Shown: positions 12,229 through 26,196 of the stretch, piece after piece
Layout: every line of letters begins with the position of its first letter
How positions within the stretch are numbered: position 1 is the stretch's first letter
Translations under genes and position numbers: made by a program
Source of the DNA: Phocoena phocoena
Taxonomy: Eukaryota; Chordata; Mammalia; Artiodactyla; Phocoenidae
Direction: 5' to 3'
Length of the DNA: 64,000 nucleotides
NCBI RefSeq assembly: GCF_963924675.1
Contig: NW_027077452.1
Span: 1,240,001 to 1,304,000, forward strand
The notes under the pieces: generated by a model
Seen by the model: the letters and a program-made list of their open reading frames with translations, nothing else
Databases searched by the model: none
What the model was told of the DNA's origin: nothing

Positions 12229-13975
12229 CATGGAGTGTTATCTGTGCGAATTTCAGTCTCTGGGTTTATGCAGCACCCCAAGACACCTTTCCCCATAAGC
12301 AAGCACTACTTGGTTTTCTAAATTTGCGACCCTGTTCTGTTTTGTAATTCAGTTCAAGTGTAGTCAAGTTTTCATTCCGTGTATTAGTGATATCTTATGA
12401 TGTTTCTTTTTCTGTGTGACGTAGTTCACGTAGAATCACCGTACCTGCATCCACTCACTATGCCGCTACGGGCCTGATGACACAGATTTCACTGCTGAGT
12501 GATATTGCATTGCACGTACGTGCCACAACTTCTTTATCCATTTTTTGCTTTCTGGGATATTTACCTGGTACTGTAGACGAGCTTCTTGTGAACACAGCCG
12601 TCCCAAACTTTGGGGTGGCTCTCTGTTTTTGATTTTAAAATCCCTAAGCAATAGGACCATAAGTGCAATTTCCATAGGCTGTGTTGCTTTATTTCTTACG
12701 TGTTTCAGGAAAAACCATACACTTCTCCAGGGTGGCTGCTGGCAATTAACATCCTGCCAATCAGCATAACAAGGCTCCCTGTTCTCCATATCCTGTCCTA
12801 CCTTTCTGGATTTTACACTTTTTTCAGATGGCCCTTTTGCCCGGGGGGCAGTGAGACTTCATTGTAGTGCAGATTTCCTTTACAGGCTTGCTTGGTTGGC
12901 CAAAAAGGGCATATGCATTTTTTCCTGAATATATTCAGGAAAAAACGCATGCGCCCTTTTTGGCCAAGTGCATCATTGTCAACGTTCTGCCTCTTTTCCT
13001 ATGCTTTCAGGGCAATTCCAGTCTACCCCCTGCAATCGTTTTCCTGGAATTCTGCCCCAATTTCAAGTCCCCTTCGCAGGCTTACTTCAATATATTTTTG
13101 GAGGATAGCTGTCATTTATAACTCTGCAGGTTTGTGAATTACAGTGCCCCTGAGCTCCATTCTTCAACTCGCTTTCTTGTGAGCAGGGCAAAAAACCGCA
13201 GGATTGCTTCAGGCCCTAATCTGTTTCTGGCAGGGCACGCTGAGCCTTTGGTTAATTCCTCTTCCTGGTGGGAAATGAGCGTTACATTTGCCCGTGCAGA
13301 CACCCATAGCTAGTCTCTCATTGGTTCTCCCTATTCCTGTTCATCTTGCACAGAAATTGCAAGCTGTGACAAACAGGAGGTTAAAGGCACTGACTCTCCA
13401 AGCGGGGAGAGTGTTAGTAAAGCATCTGGAATGGTGAACCCGAGGACCAGGATACGAAAACAGAGATGCATTTTAAATCGTTTCCCAATCACACGGTGGA
13501 CCATACTGTGGGTTTCCCATGCATGTTTTAGCTGGAGGAAGAATCCCTTGAACCTGGAGAGTTGGGACCCATGGAATGGGTACCATGCAGTATGACTTCA
13601 AAGGGTCTGCATTTGCTCACCGAAACTCACCAATGCTATCAGCCTGAAGTGTCCAGCCTTATGTCTCAACCAGCTCTGGGTGTAGATGTGGTCAATCCCG
13701 GTTGCATCACATGCCCTGAGTGAATTATTTAAGAATTGTTCTCTATTTCACTGTCTTTGTGTTTTGTTTTCGAAATTTATTTTGATAATGGGATTTATCG
13801 GATTGTCACTGCTGCGTTTTGGCCGCTGTACACACGCTTGATTCTCTTACGGAGACATATATATCCATGGGTTTTAAGATTCTTCCTAGTCAGGTATATT
13901 CTTAGGCATTGAATATGTGGTGTTGTGTCCATTTCGTTGAGCAAGGAGTAGGTCTTGTATATTACATATTTGGCT
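12229..13975. repeat. Satellite monomer 8
   Basis: Type A-like at the diagnostic site but with aaatccctaagc. From about 12716 onward it is nearly identical to monomer 10. Palindrome 12896-12967 carries catatgcat in the left arm and cgcatgcgcc in the right, which do not pair fully. Confidence 0.9.
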
Positions 13976-15240
13976 TATGGAAAGTTATCTGTGCTAATTA
14001 CAGTCTCTGGTTTTATGCAGCACCCCAAGGCACCTTTCCCCTAAGCAAGCACTAGTTGATTTTCTCAATTTGGGACCCTGTTCTGTTTTGTAATTCAGTT
14101 CATGTGTAGTCAAGTTTACATTCCGTGTATTAGTGATATCTTATGATGTTTCTTTTTCTGTGTGACGTAGTTCACGTAGAATCACCGTACCTGCATCCAC
14201 TCACTATGCCGCTACGGGCCTGATGACACAGATTTCATTGCTGAGTGATATTGCATTGTACGTACGTGCCACAACTTCTTTATCCATTTTTTGCTTTCTG
14301 GGATATTTACCTGATACTGTAGACGAGCTTCTTGTGAACACAGCCGTCCCAAATATTGGGGTGGCTGTCTGTTTTTGATTTTAATTTCCGTAAGCTATAT
14401 GACCATAAGTGGAAGTGCCATAAGCTGTGTTGCTTTGTTTCTTATGTGTTTCAGGAACACCATACACTTCTCCAGGGTGGCTGCTGGCAATTTACATCCT
14501 GCCAATCAGCATAACAAGGCTCCCTGTTCTCCATATCCTGTCCTACCTTTCTGGATTTTACACTTTTTTCAGATGGCCCTTTTGCCCGGGGGGCAGTGAG
14601 ACTTCATTGTAGTGCAGATTTCCTTTACAGGCTTGCTTGGTTGGCCAAAACGGGCGTATGCGTGTTTTCCTGAATATATTCAGGAAAAACGCATACGCAC
14701 TTTTTGGCCAAGTGCATCATTGTCGACGTTCTGCCTCTTTTCCTATGCTTTCAGGGCAATTCCAGTCTACCCCCTGCAATCGTTTTCCTGAAATTCTGCC
14801 CAACTTTCAAGTCCCCTTCGCAGGCTTACTTCAATATACTTTTGGAAGATAGCTGTCATTTATAACTCTGCAGGTTTGTGAATTACGGTGCCCCTGAGCT
14901 CCTTTCTTCAACTCGCTTTCTTGTGAGCTGGGCACAAAACCGCAGGATTGCTTCAGGCACTAATCTGTTTCCAGCAGGGCACTCTGAGCCTTTGGTTAAT
15001 TCCTCTTCCTGGTGTGAAATGAGCGTTACATTTGCCCGTGCAGACACCTACAGCTAGTCTCTCATTGGTTCTCCCTATTCCTGTTCATCTTGCACAGAAA
15101 TTGCAAGCTGTGCCAAAGAGGAGGTTAAAGGCACTGACTCTCCAAGCGGGGAGAGTGTTAGTAAAGCATCTGGAATGGTGAACCCGAGGACCAGGCTACG
15201 AAAACTGAGATGCATTTTAAATCGTTTCCCAATCACACGG
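12716..15240. repeat. Two-monomer duplication, left copy
   Basis: Matches 16207-18731 at offset 3,491 with only about six to eight differences counted by eye, far closer than random monomer pairs. It spans parts of monomers 8 and 9. Confidence 0.8.
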
Positions 15241-15719
15241 TGGACCATACTCTGGGTTTCCCATGCATGTTTTAGCTGGAGGAAGAATCCCTTGAACCTG
15301 GAGAGTTGGGACACATGGAATAGGTACCATGCAGTATGACTACAAAGGGTCTGCATTTGCTCACCGAAACTCACCAATGCTATCAGCCTGAAGTGTCCAG
15401 CCTTATGTCTCAACCAGCTCTGGGTGTTGATGTGGTCAATCCCGGTTGCATCACATGCCCTGAGTGAATTATTTAAGAATTGCTCTCTATTTCACTGTCT
15501 TTTTGTTTTGTTTTTGAAATTTATTTTGATAATGGGATTTATCGGATTTTCACTGCTGCGTTTCGGCTGCTGTACACACGCTTGATTCTCTTATGGAGAC
15601 ATATAAATCCATGGGTTTTAAGATTCTTCCTAGTCAGGTATATTCCTAGGCCTTGAATATGTGGTGTTGAGTCCATTTCGTTGAGCAAGCAGTAGGTCTT
15701 GTCTATTACATATTTGGCT
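13976..15719. repeat. Satellite monomer 9
   Basis: Type B. Nearly identical to monomer 11 up to about 15240. Palindrome 14641-14711 is 71 bp: the left arm has the cgtgttttcc variant, while the right arm has lost one A rather than matching it. Confidence 0.9.
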
Positions 15720-17466
15720 CATGGAATGTTATCTGTCCTAATTTCAGTCTCTGGTTTTATGCAGCACCCCAAGGCACCTTTCCCCATAAGCAAGCACTAG
15801 TTGGTTTTCTAAATTTGCGACCCTGTTCTGTTTTGTAATTCAGTTCATGTGTAGTCAAGTTTTCATTCCGTGTATTAGAGATATCTTATGATGTTTCTTT
15901 TTGTGTGTGACGTAGTTCACGTCGAATCACCATACCTGCATCCAATCACTATGCGGCTACGAGCCTGATGACACAGATTTTATTGCTGAGTGATATTGCA
16001 TTGCACGTATGTGCCACAACTTCTTTATCCATTTTTTGCTTTCTGGGATATTTACCTGGTACTGTAGACGAACTTCTTGGGAACACAGCCGTCCCAAACT
16101 TTAGGGTGGCTCTCTGTTTTTGATTTTAATTACCGTAATCTATAGGACCATAAGTGGAAGTGCCATAGGCTGTGTTGCTTTGTTTCTTACGTGTTTCAGG
16201 AAACACCATACACTTCTCCAGGGTGGCTGCTGGCAATTAACATCCTGCCAATCAGCATAACAAGGCTCCCTGTTCTCCATATCCTGTCCTACCTTTCTGG
16301 ATTTTACACTTTTTTCAGATGGCCCTTTTGCCCGGGGGGCAGTGAGACTTCATTGTAGTGCAGATTTCCTTTACAGGCTTGCTTGGTTGGCCAAAAAGGG
16401 CATATGCATTTTTTCCTGAATATATTCAGGAAAAAACGCATGCGCCCTTTTTGGCCAAGTGCATCATTGTCAACGTTCTGCCTCTTTTCCTATGCTTTCA
16501 GGGCAATTCCAGTCTACCCCCTGCAATCGTTTTCCTGGAATTCTGCCCCAATTTCAAGTCCCCTTCGCAGGCTTACTTCAATATATTTTTGGAGGATAGC
16601 TGTCATTTATAACTCTGCAGGTTTGTGAATTACAGTGCCCCTGAGCTCCATTCTTCAACTCGCTTTCTTGTGAGCAGGGCAAAAAACCGCAGGATTGCTT
16701 CAGGCCCTAATCTGTTTCTGGCAGGGCACGCTGAGCCTTTGGTTAATTCCTCTTCCTGGTGGGAAATGAGCGTTACATTTGCCCGTGCAGACACCCATAG
16801 CTAGTCTCTCATTGGTTCTCCCTATTCCTGTTCATCTTGCACAGAAATTGCAAGCTGTGACAAACAGGAGGTTAAAGGCACTGACTCTCCAAGCGGGGAG
16901 AGTGTTAGTAAAGCATCTGGAATGGTGAACCCGAGGACCAGGATACGAAAACAGAGATGCATTTTAAATCGTTTCCCAATCACACGGTGGACCATACTGT
17001 GGGTTTCCCATGCATGTTTTAGCTGGAGGAAGAATCCCTTGAACCTGGAGAGTTGGGACCCATGGAATGGGTACCAAGCAGTATGACTTCAAAGGGTCTG
17101 CATTTGCTCACCGAAACTCACCAATGCTATCAGCCTGAAGTGTCCAGCCTTATGTCTCAACCAGCTCTGGGTGTAGATGTGGTCAATCCCGGTTGCATCA
17201 CATGCCCTGAGTGAATTATTTAAGAATTGTTCTCTATTTCACTGTCTTTGTGTTTTGTTTTCGAAATTTATTTTGATAATGGGATTTATCGGATTGTCAC
17301 TGCTGCGTTTTGGCCGCTGTACACACGCTTGATTCTCTTACGGAGACATATATATCCATGGGTTTTAAGATTCTTCCTAGTCAGGTATATTCTTAGGCAT
17401 TGAATATGTGGTGTTGTGTCCATTTCGTTGAGCAAGGAGTAGGTCTTGTATATTACATATTTGGCT
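15720..17466. repeat. Satellite monomer 10
   Basis: Type B subtype with attaccgtaatctatagg, shared only with monomer 12. From about 16207 it copies monomer 8 at offset 3,491. Palindrome 16387-16458 has the same variant arms as monomer 8. Confidence 0.9.
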
Positions 17467-18731
17467 TATGGAAAGTTATCTGTGCTAATTACAGTCTCTG
17501 GTTTTATGCAGCACCCCAAGGCACCTTTCCCCTAAGCAAGCACTAGTTGATTTTCTCAATTTGGGACCCTGTTCTGTTTTGTAATTCAGTTCATGTGTAG
17601 TCAAGTTTACATTCCGTGTATTAGTGATATCTTATGATGTTTCTTTTTCTGTGTGACGTAGTTCACGTAGAATCACCGTACCTGCATCCACTCAATATGC
17701 CGCTACGGGCCTGATGACACAGATTTCATTGCTGAGTGATATTGCATTGTACGTACGTGCCACAACTTCTTTATCCATTTTTTGCTTTCTGGGATATTTA
17801 CCTGATACTGTAGACGAGCTTCTTGTGAACACAGCCGTCCCAAATATTGGGGTGGCTGTCTGTTTTTGATTTTAATTTCCGTAAGCTATATGACCATAAG
17901 TGGAAGTGCCATAAGCTGTGTTGCTTTGTTTCTTATGTGTTTCAGGAACACCATACACTTCTCCAGGGTGGCTGCTGGCAATTTACATCCTGCCAATCAG
18001 CATAACAAGGCTCCCTGTTCTCCATATCCTGTCCTACCTTTCTGGATTTTACACTTTTTTCAGATGGCCCTTTTGCCCGGGGGGCAGTGAGACTTCATTG
18101 TAGTGCAGATTTCCTTTACAGGCTTGCTTGGTTGGCCAAAACGGGCGTATGCGTGTTTTCCTGAATATATTCAGGAAAACACGCATACGCACTTTTTGGC
18201 CAAGTGCATCATTGTCGACGTTCTGCCTCTTTTCCTATGCTTTCAGGGCAATTCCAGTCTACCCCCTGCAATCGTTTTCCTGAAATTCTGCCCCACTTTC
18301 AAGTCCCCTTCGCAGGCTTACTTCAATATACTTTTGGAAGATAGCTGTCATTTATAACTCTGCAGGTTTGTGAATTACGGTGCCCCTGAGCTCCTTTCTT
18401 CAACTCGCTTTCTTGTGAGCTGGGCACAAAACCGCAGGATTGCTTCAGGCACTAATCTGTTTCCAGCAGGGCACTCTGAGCCTTTGGTTAATTCGTCTTC
18501 CTGGTGTGAAATGAGCGTTACATTTGCCCGTGCAGACACCTACAGCTAGTCTCTCATTGGTTCTCCCTATTCCTGTTCATCTTGCACAGAAATTGCAAGC
18601 TGTGCCAAAGAGGAGGTTAAAGGCACTGACTCTCCAAGCGGGGAGAGTGTTAGTAAAGCATCTGGAATGGTGAACCCGAGGACCAGGCTACGAAAACTGA
18701 GATGCATTTTAAATCGTTTCCCAATCACACG
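16207..18731. repeat. Two-monomer duplication, right copy
   Basis: Partner of 12716-15240. Differences include taccaagcag, ctcaatatgcc, the right palindrome arm of monomer 11 and ttcgtcttcc. A third, more diverged copy of its first half follows in monomer 12 (19700-20700). Confidence 0.8.
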
Positions 18732-19211
18732 GTGGACCATACTGTGGGTTTCCCATGCATGTTTTAGCTGGAGGAAGAATCCCTTGAACCTGGAGAGTTG
18801 GGACCCATAGAATAGGTACCATGCAGTATGACTTCAAAGGGTCTGCATTTGCTCACCGAAACTCAACAATGCTATCAGCCTGAAGTGTCCAGCCTTATGT
18901 CTCAACCAGCTCTGGGTGTAGATGTGTTAAATCCCGGTTGCATCACATGCCCTGAGTGAATTATTTAAGAATTGCTCTCTATTTCACTGTCTTTGTGTTT
19001 TGTTTTTGAAATTTATTTTGATAATGGGATTTATCGGATTTTCACTGCTGCATTTCGCCCGCTGTACACACGCTTGATTCTCTTACGTGGACATATAAAT
19101 CCATGGGTTTTAAGATTCTTCCTAGTCAGGTATATTCCTAGGCGTTCAATATGTGGTGTTGAGTCCATTTCGTTGAGTAAGGAGTAGGTCTTGTCTATTA
19201 CATATTTGGCT
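17467..19211. repeat. Satellite monomer 11
   Basis: Type B, a near copy of monomer 9 at offset 3,491. Palindrome 18132-18203 carries the cgtgttttcc change in the left arm and the matching ggaaaacacg change in the right arm, so pairing is restored there. Its last 240 bases resemble monomer 6 at offset 8,729. Confidence 0.9.
18132..18203. repeat. Palindrome with a symmetric variant, monomer 11
   Basis: The T-run change (cgtgttttcc) in the left arm is mirrored by ggaaaacacg in the right. Its sister copy in monomer 9 (14641-14711) has the left change but a one-base loss on the right. Mismatches remain near the outer ends (aaaacggg left, gcactttttgg right). Confidence 0.75.
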
Positions 19212-20957
19212 CATGGAATGTTATCTGTGCTAATTTCAGTCTCTGGTTTTATGCAGCACCCCAAGGCACCTTTCCCCATAAGCAAGCACTAGTTGGTTTT
19301 CTAAATTTGAGACCCTGTTCTGTTTTGTAATTCAGTTCATGTGTAGTCAAGTTTTCATTCCGTGTATTAGAGATATCTTATGATGTTTCTATTTCTGTGT
19401 GAAGTAGTTCACGTAGAATCACCATACCTGCATCCACTCACTATGCGGCTACGGGCCTGATGACACAGATTTCATTGCTGAGTGATATTGCATTGCACGT
19501 ACGTGCCACAACTTCTTTATCCATTTTTTGCTTTCTGGGATATTTACCTGGTACTGTAGACGAACTTCTTGGGAACACAGCCGTCCCAAACTTTGGGGTG
19601 GCTCTCTGTTTTTGATTTTAATTACCGTAATCTATAGGACCATAAGTGGAAGTGCCATAGGCTGTGTTGCTTTGTTTCTTACGTGTTTCAGGAAACACCA
19701 TACACTTCTCCAGGGTGGCTGCTGGCAATTAACATCCTGCCAATCAGCATAACAAGGCTCCCTGTTCTCCATATCCTGTCCTACCTTTCTGGATTTTACA
19801 CTTTTTTCAGATGGCCCTTTTGCCCGGGGGGCAGTGAGACTTCATTGTAGTGCAGATTTCCTTTACAGGCTTGCTTGGTTGGCCAAAAAGGGCATATGCA
19901 TTTTTTCCTGAATATATTCAGGAAAAACTCATACGCCCTATTTGGCCAAGTGCATCATTGTCAACGTTCTGCCTCTTTTCCTATGCTTTCAGGGCAATTC
20001 CAGTCTACCCCCTGCAATCGTTTTCCTGAAATTCTGCCCCAATTTCAAGTCCCCTTCGAAGGCTTACTTCAATATATTTTTGGAGGATAGCTGCCATTTA
20101 TAACTCTGCAGGTTTGTGAATTACAGTGCCCCTGAGCTCCTTTCTTCAACTCGCTTTCTTGTGAGCAGGGCACAAAACCGCAGGATTGCTTCAGCCCCTA
20201 ATCTGTTTCTGGCAGGGCACGCTGAGCCTTTGGTTAATTCCTCTTCCTGGTGGGAAATGAGTGTTACATTTGCCCGTGCAGACACCCATAGCTAGTCTCT
20301 CATTGGTTCTCCCTATTCCTGTTCATCTTGCACAGAAATTGCAAGCTGTGTCAAACAGGAGGTTAAAGGCACTGACTCTCCAAGCGGGGAGAGTGTTAGT
20401 AAAGCATCTGGAATGGTGAACCCGAGGACCAGGATACGAAAACAGAGATGCATTTTAAATCGTTTCCCAATCACACGGTGGACCATACTGTGGGTTTCCC
20501 ATGCATGTTTTAGCTGGAGGAAGAATCCCTTGAACCTGGAGAGTTGGGACCCATAGAATAGGTACCATGCAGTATGACTTCAAAGGGTCTGCATTTGCTC
20601 ACCAAAACTCAACAATGCTATCAGCCTGAAGTGTCCAGCCTTATGTCTCAACCAGCTCTGGGTGTAGATGTGTTAAATCCCGGTTGCATCACATGCCCTG
20701 AGTGAATTATTTAAGAATTGCTCTCTATTTCACTGTCTTTGTGTTTTGTTTTTGAAATTTATTTTGATAATGGGATTTATCGGATTTTCACTGCTGCGTT
20801 TATGCCTCTGTACACACGCTTGATTCTCTTATGGAGACATATAAATCCATGGGTTTTAAGATACTTCCTAGTCAGTTGTATTCCTAGGCGTTGAATATGT
20901 GGTGTTGAGTCCATTTCGTGGAGCAAGGAGTAGGTCTTGTCTATTACATATTTGGCT
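19212..20957. repeat. Satellite monomer 12
   Basis: Type B subtype shared with monomer 10; its start shares variants with monomer 7. Palindrome 19879-19949 is one base short and its arms have drifted. Confidence 0.9.
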
Positions 20958-22704
20958 CATGGAGTGTTATCTGTGCTAATTTCAGTCTCTGGGTTTATGC
21001 AGCACCCCAAGACACCTTTCCCCATAAGCAAGCACTACTTGGTTTTCTAAATTTGCGACCCTGTTCTGTTTTGTAATTCAGTTCAAGTGTAGTCAAGTTT
21101 TCATTCCGTGTATTAGTGATATCTTATGATGTTTCTATTTCTGTGTGACGTAGTTCACGTAGAATCACCGTACCTGCATCCACTCACTATGCCGCTACGG
21201 GCCTGATGACACAGATTTCATTGCTGAGTGATATTGCATTGCACGTACGTGCAACAACTTCTTTATCCATTTTTTGCTTTCTGGGATATTTACCTGGCAC
21301 TGTAGACGAGCTTCTTGTGAACACAGCCGTCCCAAACTTTGGGGTGGCTCTCTGTTTTTGATTTTAATTTCCCTAAGCAATAGGACCATAAGTGCAATTG
21401 CCCTAGGCTGTGTTGCTTTATTTCTTACGTGTTTCAGGAAACACCATACACTTCTCCATGGTGGCTGTTGGCAATTTACATCCTGCCAATCAGCATAACA
21501 AGGCTCCCTGTTCTCCATATCCTGTCCTACCTTTCTGGATTTTACACTTATTTCAGATGGCCCTTTTGCCCGGGGGGCAGTGAGATTTCATTGTAGTGCA
21601 GATTTCCTTTACAGGCTTGCTTGGTTGGCCAAAAAGTGAATATGTGTTTTTTCCTGAAAATATTCAGGAAAAAACGCATACGCACTTTTTGGCCAAGTGC
21701 ATCATTGTCGACGTTCTGCCTCTTTTCCTATGCTTTCAGGGCAATTCCAGTCTACCCCCTGCAATCGTTTTCCTGAAATTCTGCCCCGCTTTCAAGTCCC
21801 CTTCGCAGGCTTACTTCAATATATTTTGGGGGGATAGCTGTCATTTATAACTCTGCAGGTTTGTGAATTACAGTGCCCCTGAGCTCCTTTCTTCAACTCG
21901 CTTCCTTGTGAGCTGGGCACAAAACCGCAGGATTGCTTCAGGCCCTAATATGTTTCCGGCAGGGCATGCTGAGCCTTTGGTTAATTCCTCTTCCTGGTGT
22001 GAAATGAGCGTTACATTTGCCCGTGCAGACACCTACAGCTAGTCTCTCATTGGTTCTCCCTATTCCTGTTCATCTTGGACAGAAATTGCAAGCTGTGCCA
22101 AAGAGGAGGTTAAAGGCACTGACTCTCCAAGTGGGGAGAGTTTTAGTAAAGCATCTGGAATGGTGAACCGGAGGACCAGGATACGAAAACTGAGATGCAT
22201 TTTAAATCATTTCCCAATCACACGGTGGATGATACTCTGGGTTTCCCATGCATGTTTTAGCTGGAGGAAGAATCCCTTGAACCTGGAGAGTTGGGACCCA
22301 TGGAATGGGAACCATGCAGTATGACTTCAAAGGGTCTGCATTTGCTCACCGAAACTCACCAATGCTATCAGCCTGAAGTGTCCAGCCTTATGTCTCAACC
22401 AGCTCTGGGTGTAGATGTGGTCAATCACGGTTGCATCACATGCCCTGAGTGAATTATTTAAGAATTGCTCTCTATTTCACTGTCTTTGTGTTTTGTTTTC
22501 GAAATTTATTTTGATAATGGGATTTATCGGATTTTCACTGCTGCGTTTCAGCTGCTGTAAACACGCTTGATTCTCTTACGGAGACATATATATCCATGGG
22601 TTTTAAGATTCTTCCTAGTCAGGTATATACCTAGGCGTTGAATATGTGGTGTTGGGTCCATTTCGTTGAGCAAGGAGTAGGTCTTGTCTATTACATATTT
22701 GGCT
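20958..22704. repeat. Satellite monomer 13
   Basis: Type A. Bases from the end of monomer 12 into this copy share variants with monomers 7-8 at offset 8,729 (gtcagttgtattcc, ttcaagtgtag). Palindrome 21625-21696 has a decayed left arm (gtgaatatgtg). Confidence 0.9.
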
Positions 22705-24450
22705 TATGGAAAGTTATCTGTGCTAATTTCAGTCTCTGGTTTTATGCAGCACCCCAACGCACCTTTCCCCATAAGCAAGCACTAGTTGGTTTTCTAAATT
22801 TGAGACCCTGTTCTGTTTTGTAATTCAGTTCATGTGTAGTCAAGTTTACATTCCGTGTATTAGTGATATCTTATGATGTTTCTTTTTCTGTGTGACGTAG
22901 TTCACGTAGTATCACCGTACCTGCATCCACTCACTATGCCGCTACGGGCCTGATGACACAGATTTCATTGCTGAGTGATATTGCATTGTACGTACGTGCC
23001 ACAACTTCTTTATCCATTTTTTGCTTTCTGCGATATTTACCTGGTAATGTAGACGAGCTTCTTGGGAACACAGCCGTCCCAAACTTTGGGGTGGCTCTCT
23101 GTTTTTGATTTTAATTTCCCTAAGCAATAGGACCATAAGTGCAATTGCCATAGGCTGTGTTGCTTTATTTCTTACGTGTTTCAGGAAACACCATACACTT
23201 CTCCAGGGTGGCTGTTTACAATTTACATCCTGCCAATCAACATAACAAGGCTCCCTGTTCTCCATATCCTGTCCTACCTTTCTGGATTTTACACTTTTTT
23301 CAGATGGCCCTTTTGCCCGGGGGGCAGTGAGATTTCATTGTAGTGCAGATTTCCTTTACAGGCTTGCTTGGTTGGCCAAAAAGGGCGTATGCGTTTTTTC
23401 CTGAATATATTCAGGAAAAACGCATACGCCCTGTTTGGCCAAGTGCATCATTGTCGACGTTCTGCCTCTTTTCCTATGCTTTCAGGGCAATTCCAGTCTA
23501 CCCCCTGCAATCGTTTTCCTGAAATTCTGCCCCGCTTTCAAGTTCCCTTCGCAGGCTTACTTCAATATACTTTTGGAAGATAGCTGTCATTTATAACTCT
23601 GCAGGTTTGTGAATTACAGTGCCCATGAGCTCCTTTCTTCAACTAGCTTTCTTGTGAGCTGGGCACAAATCCGCAGGATTGCTTCAGGCCCTAATCTGTT
23701 TCCAGCAGGGCACGCTGAGCCTTTAGTTAATTCCTCTTCCTGGTGGGGAATGAGCGTTACATTTGCCCGTGCAGACAGCTACAGCTAGTCTCTCATTGGT
23801 TCTCCCTATTCCTGTTCATCTTGCACAGAAATTGCAAGCTGTGCCAAAGAGGAGGTTAAAGGCACTGACTCTCCAAGCGGGGAGAGTGTTAGTAAAGCAT
23901 CTGGAATGGTGAACCCGAGGACCAGGATACGAAACCTGAGATGCATTTTAAATCGTTTCCCAATCACACGGTGGACCATACTGTGGGTTTCCCATGCATG
24001 TTTTAGCTGGAGGAAGAATCCCTTGAAACTGGAGAGTTGGGACCCATGGAATGGGTACCATGCAGTATCACTTCAAAGGGTCTGCATTTGCTCACCGAAA
24101 CTCAACAATGCTATCAGCCTGAAGTGTCCAGCCTTATGTCTCAACCAGCTCTGGGTGTTGATGTGGTCAATCCCGGTTGCATCACATGCCCTGAGTGAAT
24201 TATTTAAGAATTGCTCTCTATTTCACTGTCTTTGTGTTTTGTTATCGAAATTTATTTTGATAATGGGATTTATCGGATTTTCACTGCTGCGTTTCGGCCG
24301 CTGTACACATGCTTGGTTCTCTTACGGAGACATATATATCCATGGGTTTTAACATTCTTCCTAGTCAGGTATATTCCAAGGCGTTGAATATGTGGTGTTG
24401 GGTCCATTTCGTTGAGCAAGGAGTAGGTCTTGTCTATTACATATTTGGCT
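22705..24450. repeat. Satellite monomer 14
   Basis: Type A. Palindrome 23372-23442 is one base short in the right-arm A run and has ctgtttggcc at the outer end. Confidence 0.9.
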
Positions 24451-26196
24451 TATGGAAAGTTATCTGTGCTAATTTCAGTCTCTGGTTTTATGCAGCACCC
24501 CAACGCACCTTTCCCCATAAGCAAGCACTAGTTGGTTTTCTAAATTTGAGACCCTGTGCTGTTTTGTAATTCAGTTCATGTGTAGTCAAGTTTACATTCC
24601 GTGTATTAGTGATATCTTATGATGTTTCTTTTTCTGTGTGATGTAGTTCACGTAGAATCACCGTACCTGCAACAACTCACTATGCCGCTACGGGCCTGAT
24701 GACACAGATTTCATTGCTGAGTGATATTGCATTGCACGTACGTGCCACAACTTCTTTATCCATTTTTTGCTTTCTGGGATATTTACCTGGTACTGTAGTC
24801 GAGCTTCTTGGGAACACAGCCGTCCCAAACTTTGGGGTGGCTCTCTGTTTTTGATTTTAATTTCCCTAAGCAATAGGACCATAAGTGCAATTGCCATAGG
24901 CTGTGTTGCTTTATTTCTTACGTGTTTCAGGAAACACCATACACTTCTCCAGGGTGTCTGTTCACAATTTACATCCTGCCAATCAGCATAACAAGGCTCC
25001 CTGTTCTCCATATCCTGTCCTAACTTTCTGGATTTTACACTTTTTTCAGATGGCCCTTATGCCCGGGGGGCCGTGAGATTTCATTGTAGTGCAGATTTCC
25101 TTTACAGGCATGCTTGGTTGGCCAAAAAGGGCGTATGCGTTTTTCCTGAGTATATTCAGGAAAAAACGCATACGCCCTTTTTGGCCAAGTGCATCATTGT
25201 CGACGTTGTGCCTGTTTTCCTATGCTTTCAGGGCAATTCCAGTCTACACCGTGCAATCGTTTTCCTGAATTTCTGCACAGCTTTCAAGTCCCCTTCGCAG
25301 GCTTACTTCAATATACTTTTGGAAGATAGCTGTCATTTATAACTCTGCAGGTTTGTGAATTACAGTGCCCCTGAGCTCATTTCTTCCACTCGCTTTCTTG
25401 TGAGCTGGACACAAAACCCCAGGATTGTTTCAGGCACTAATCTGTTTCCATCAGGGCACACTGAGCCTTTGGTTAATTCCGCTTCCTGGTGGCAAATGAG
25501 CGTTACATTTGCCCGTGCAGACACCTACAGCTAGTCTCTCATTGGTTCTCCCTATTCCTGTTCATCTTGGACAGAAATTGCAAGCTGTGCCAAAGAGGAG
25601 GTTAAAGGCACTGACTCTCCAAGCGGGGAGAGTTTTAGTAAAGCATCTGGAATGGTGAACCGGAGGACCAGGATACGAAAACTGAGATGCATTTTAAATC
25701 GTTTCCCAATCACACGGTGGATGATACTCTGGGTTTCCCATGCATGTTTTAGCTGGAGGAAGAATCCCTTGAACCTGGAGAGTTGGGACCCATGGAATGG
25801 GAACCATGCAGTATGACTTCAAAGGGTCTGCATTTGCTCACCGAAACTCACCAATGCTATCAGCCTGAAGTGTCCAGCCTTATGTCTCAACCAGCTCTGG
25901 GTGTAGATGTGGTCATTCCCGGTTGCATCACATGCCCTGAGTGAATTATTTAAGAATTGCTCTCTATTTCACTGTCTTTGTGTTTTGTTTTCGAAATTTA
26001 TTTTGATAATGGGATTTATCGGATTTTCACTGCTGCGTTTCAACTGCTGTAAACACGCTTGATTCTCTTACGGAGACATATATATCCATGGGTTTTAAGA
26101 TTCTTCCTAGTCAGGTATATACCTAGGCGTTGAATATGTGGTGTTGGGTCCATTTCGTTGAGCAAGGAGTAGGTCTTGTCTATTACATATTTGGCT
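24451..26196. repeat. Satellite monomer 15
   Basis: Type A. Its second half shares private variants with monomer 13 about 3.49 kb upstream (cttggacag, aaccggagg, ggtatatacc). Palindrome 25118-25188 is one base short. Confidence 0.9.
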
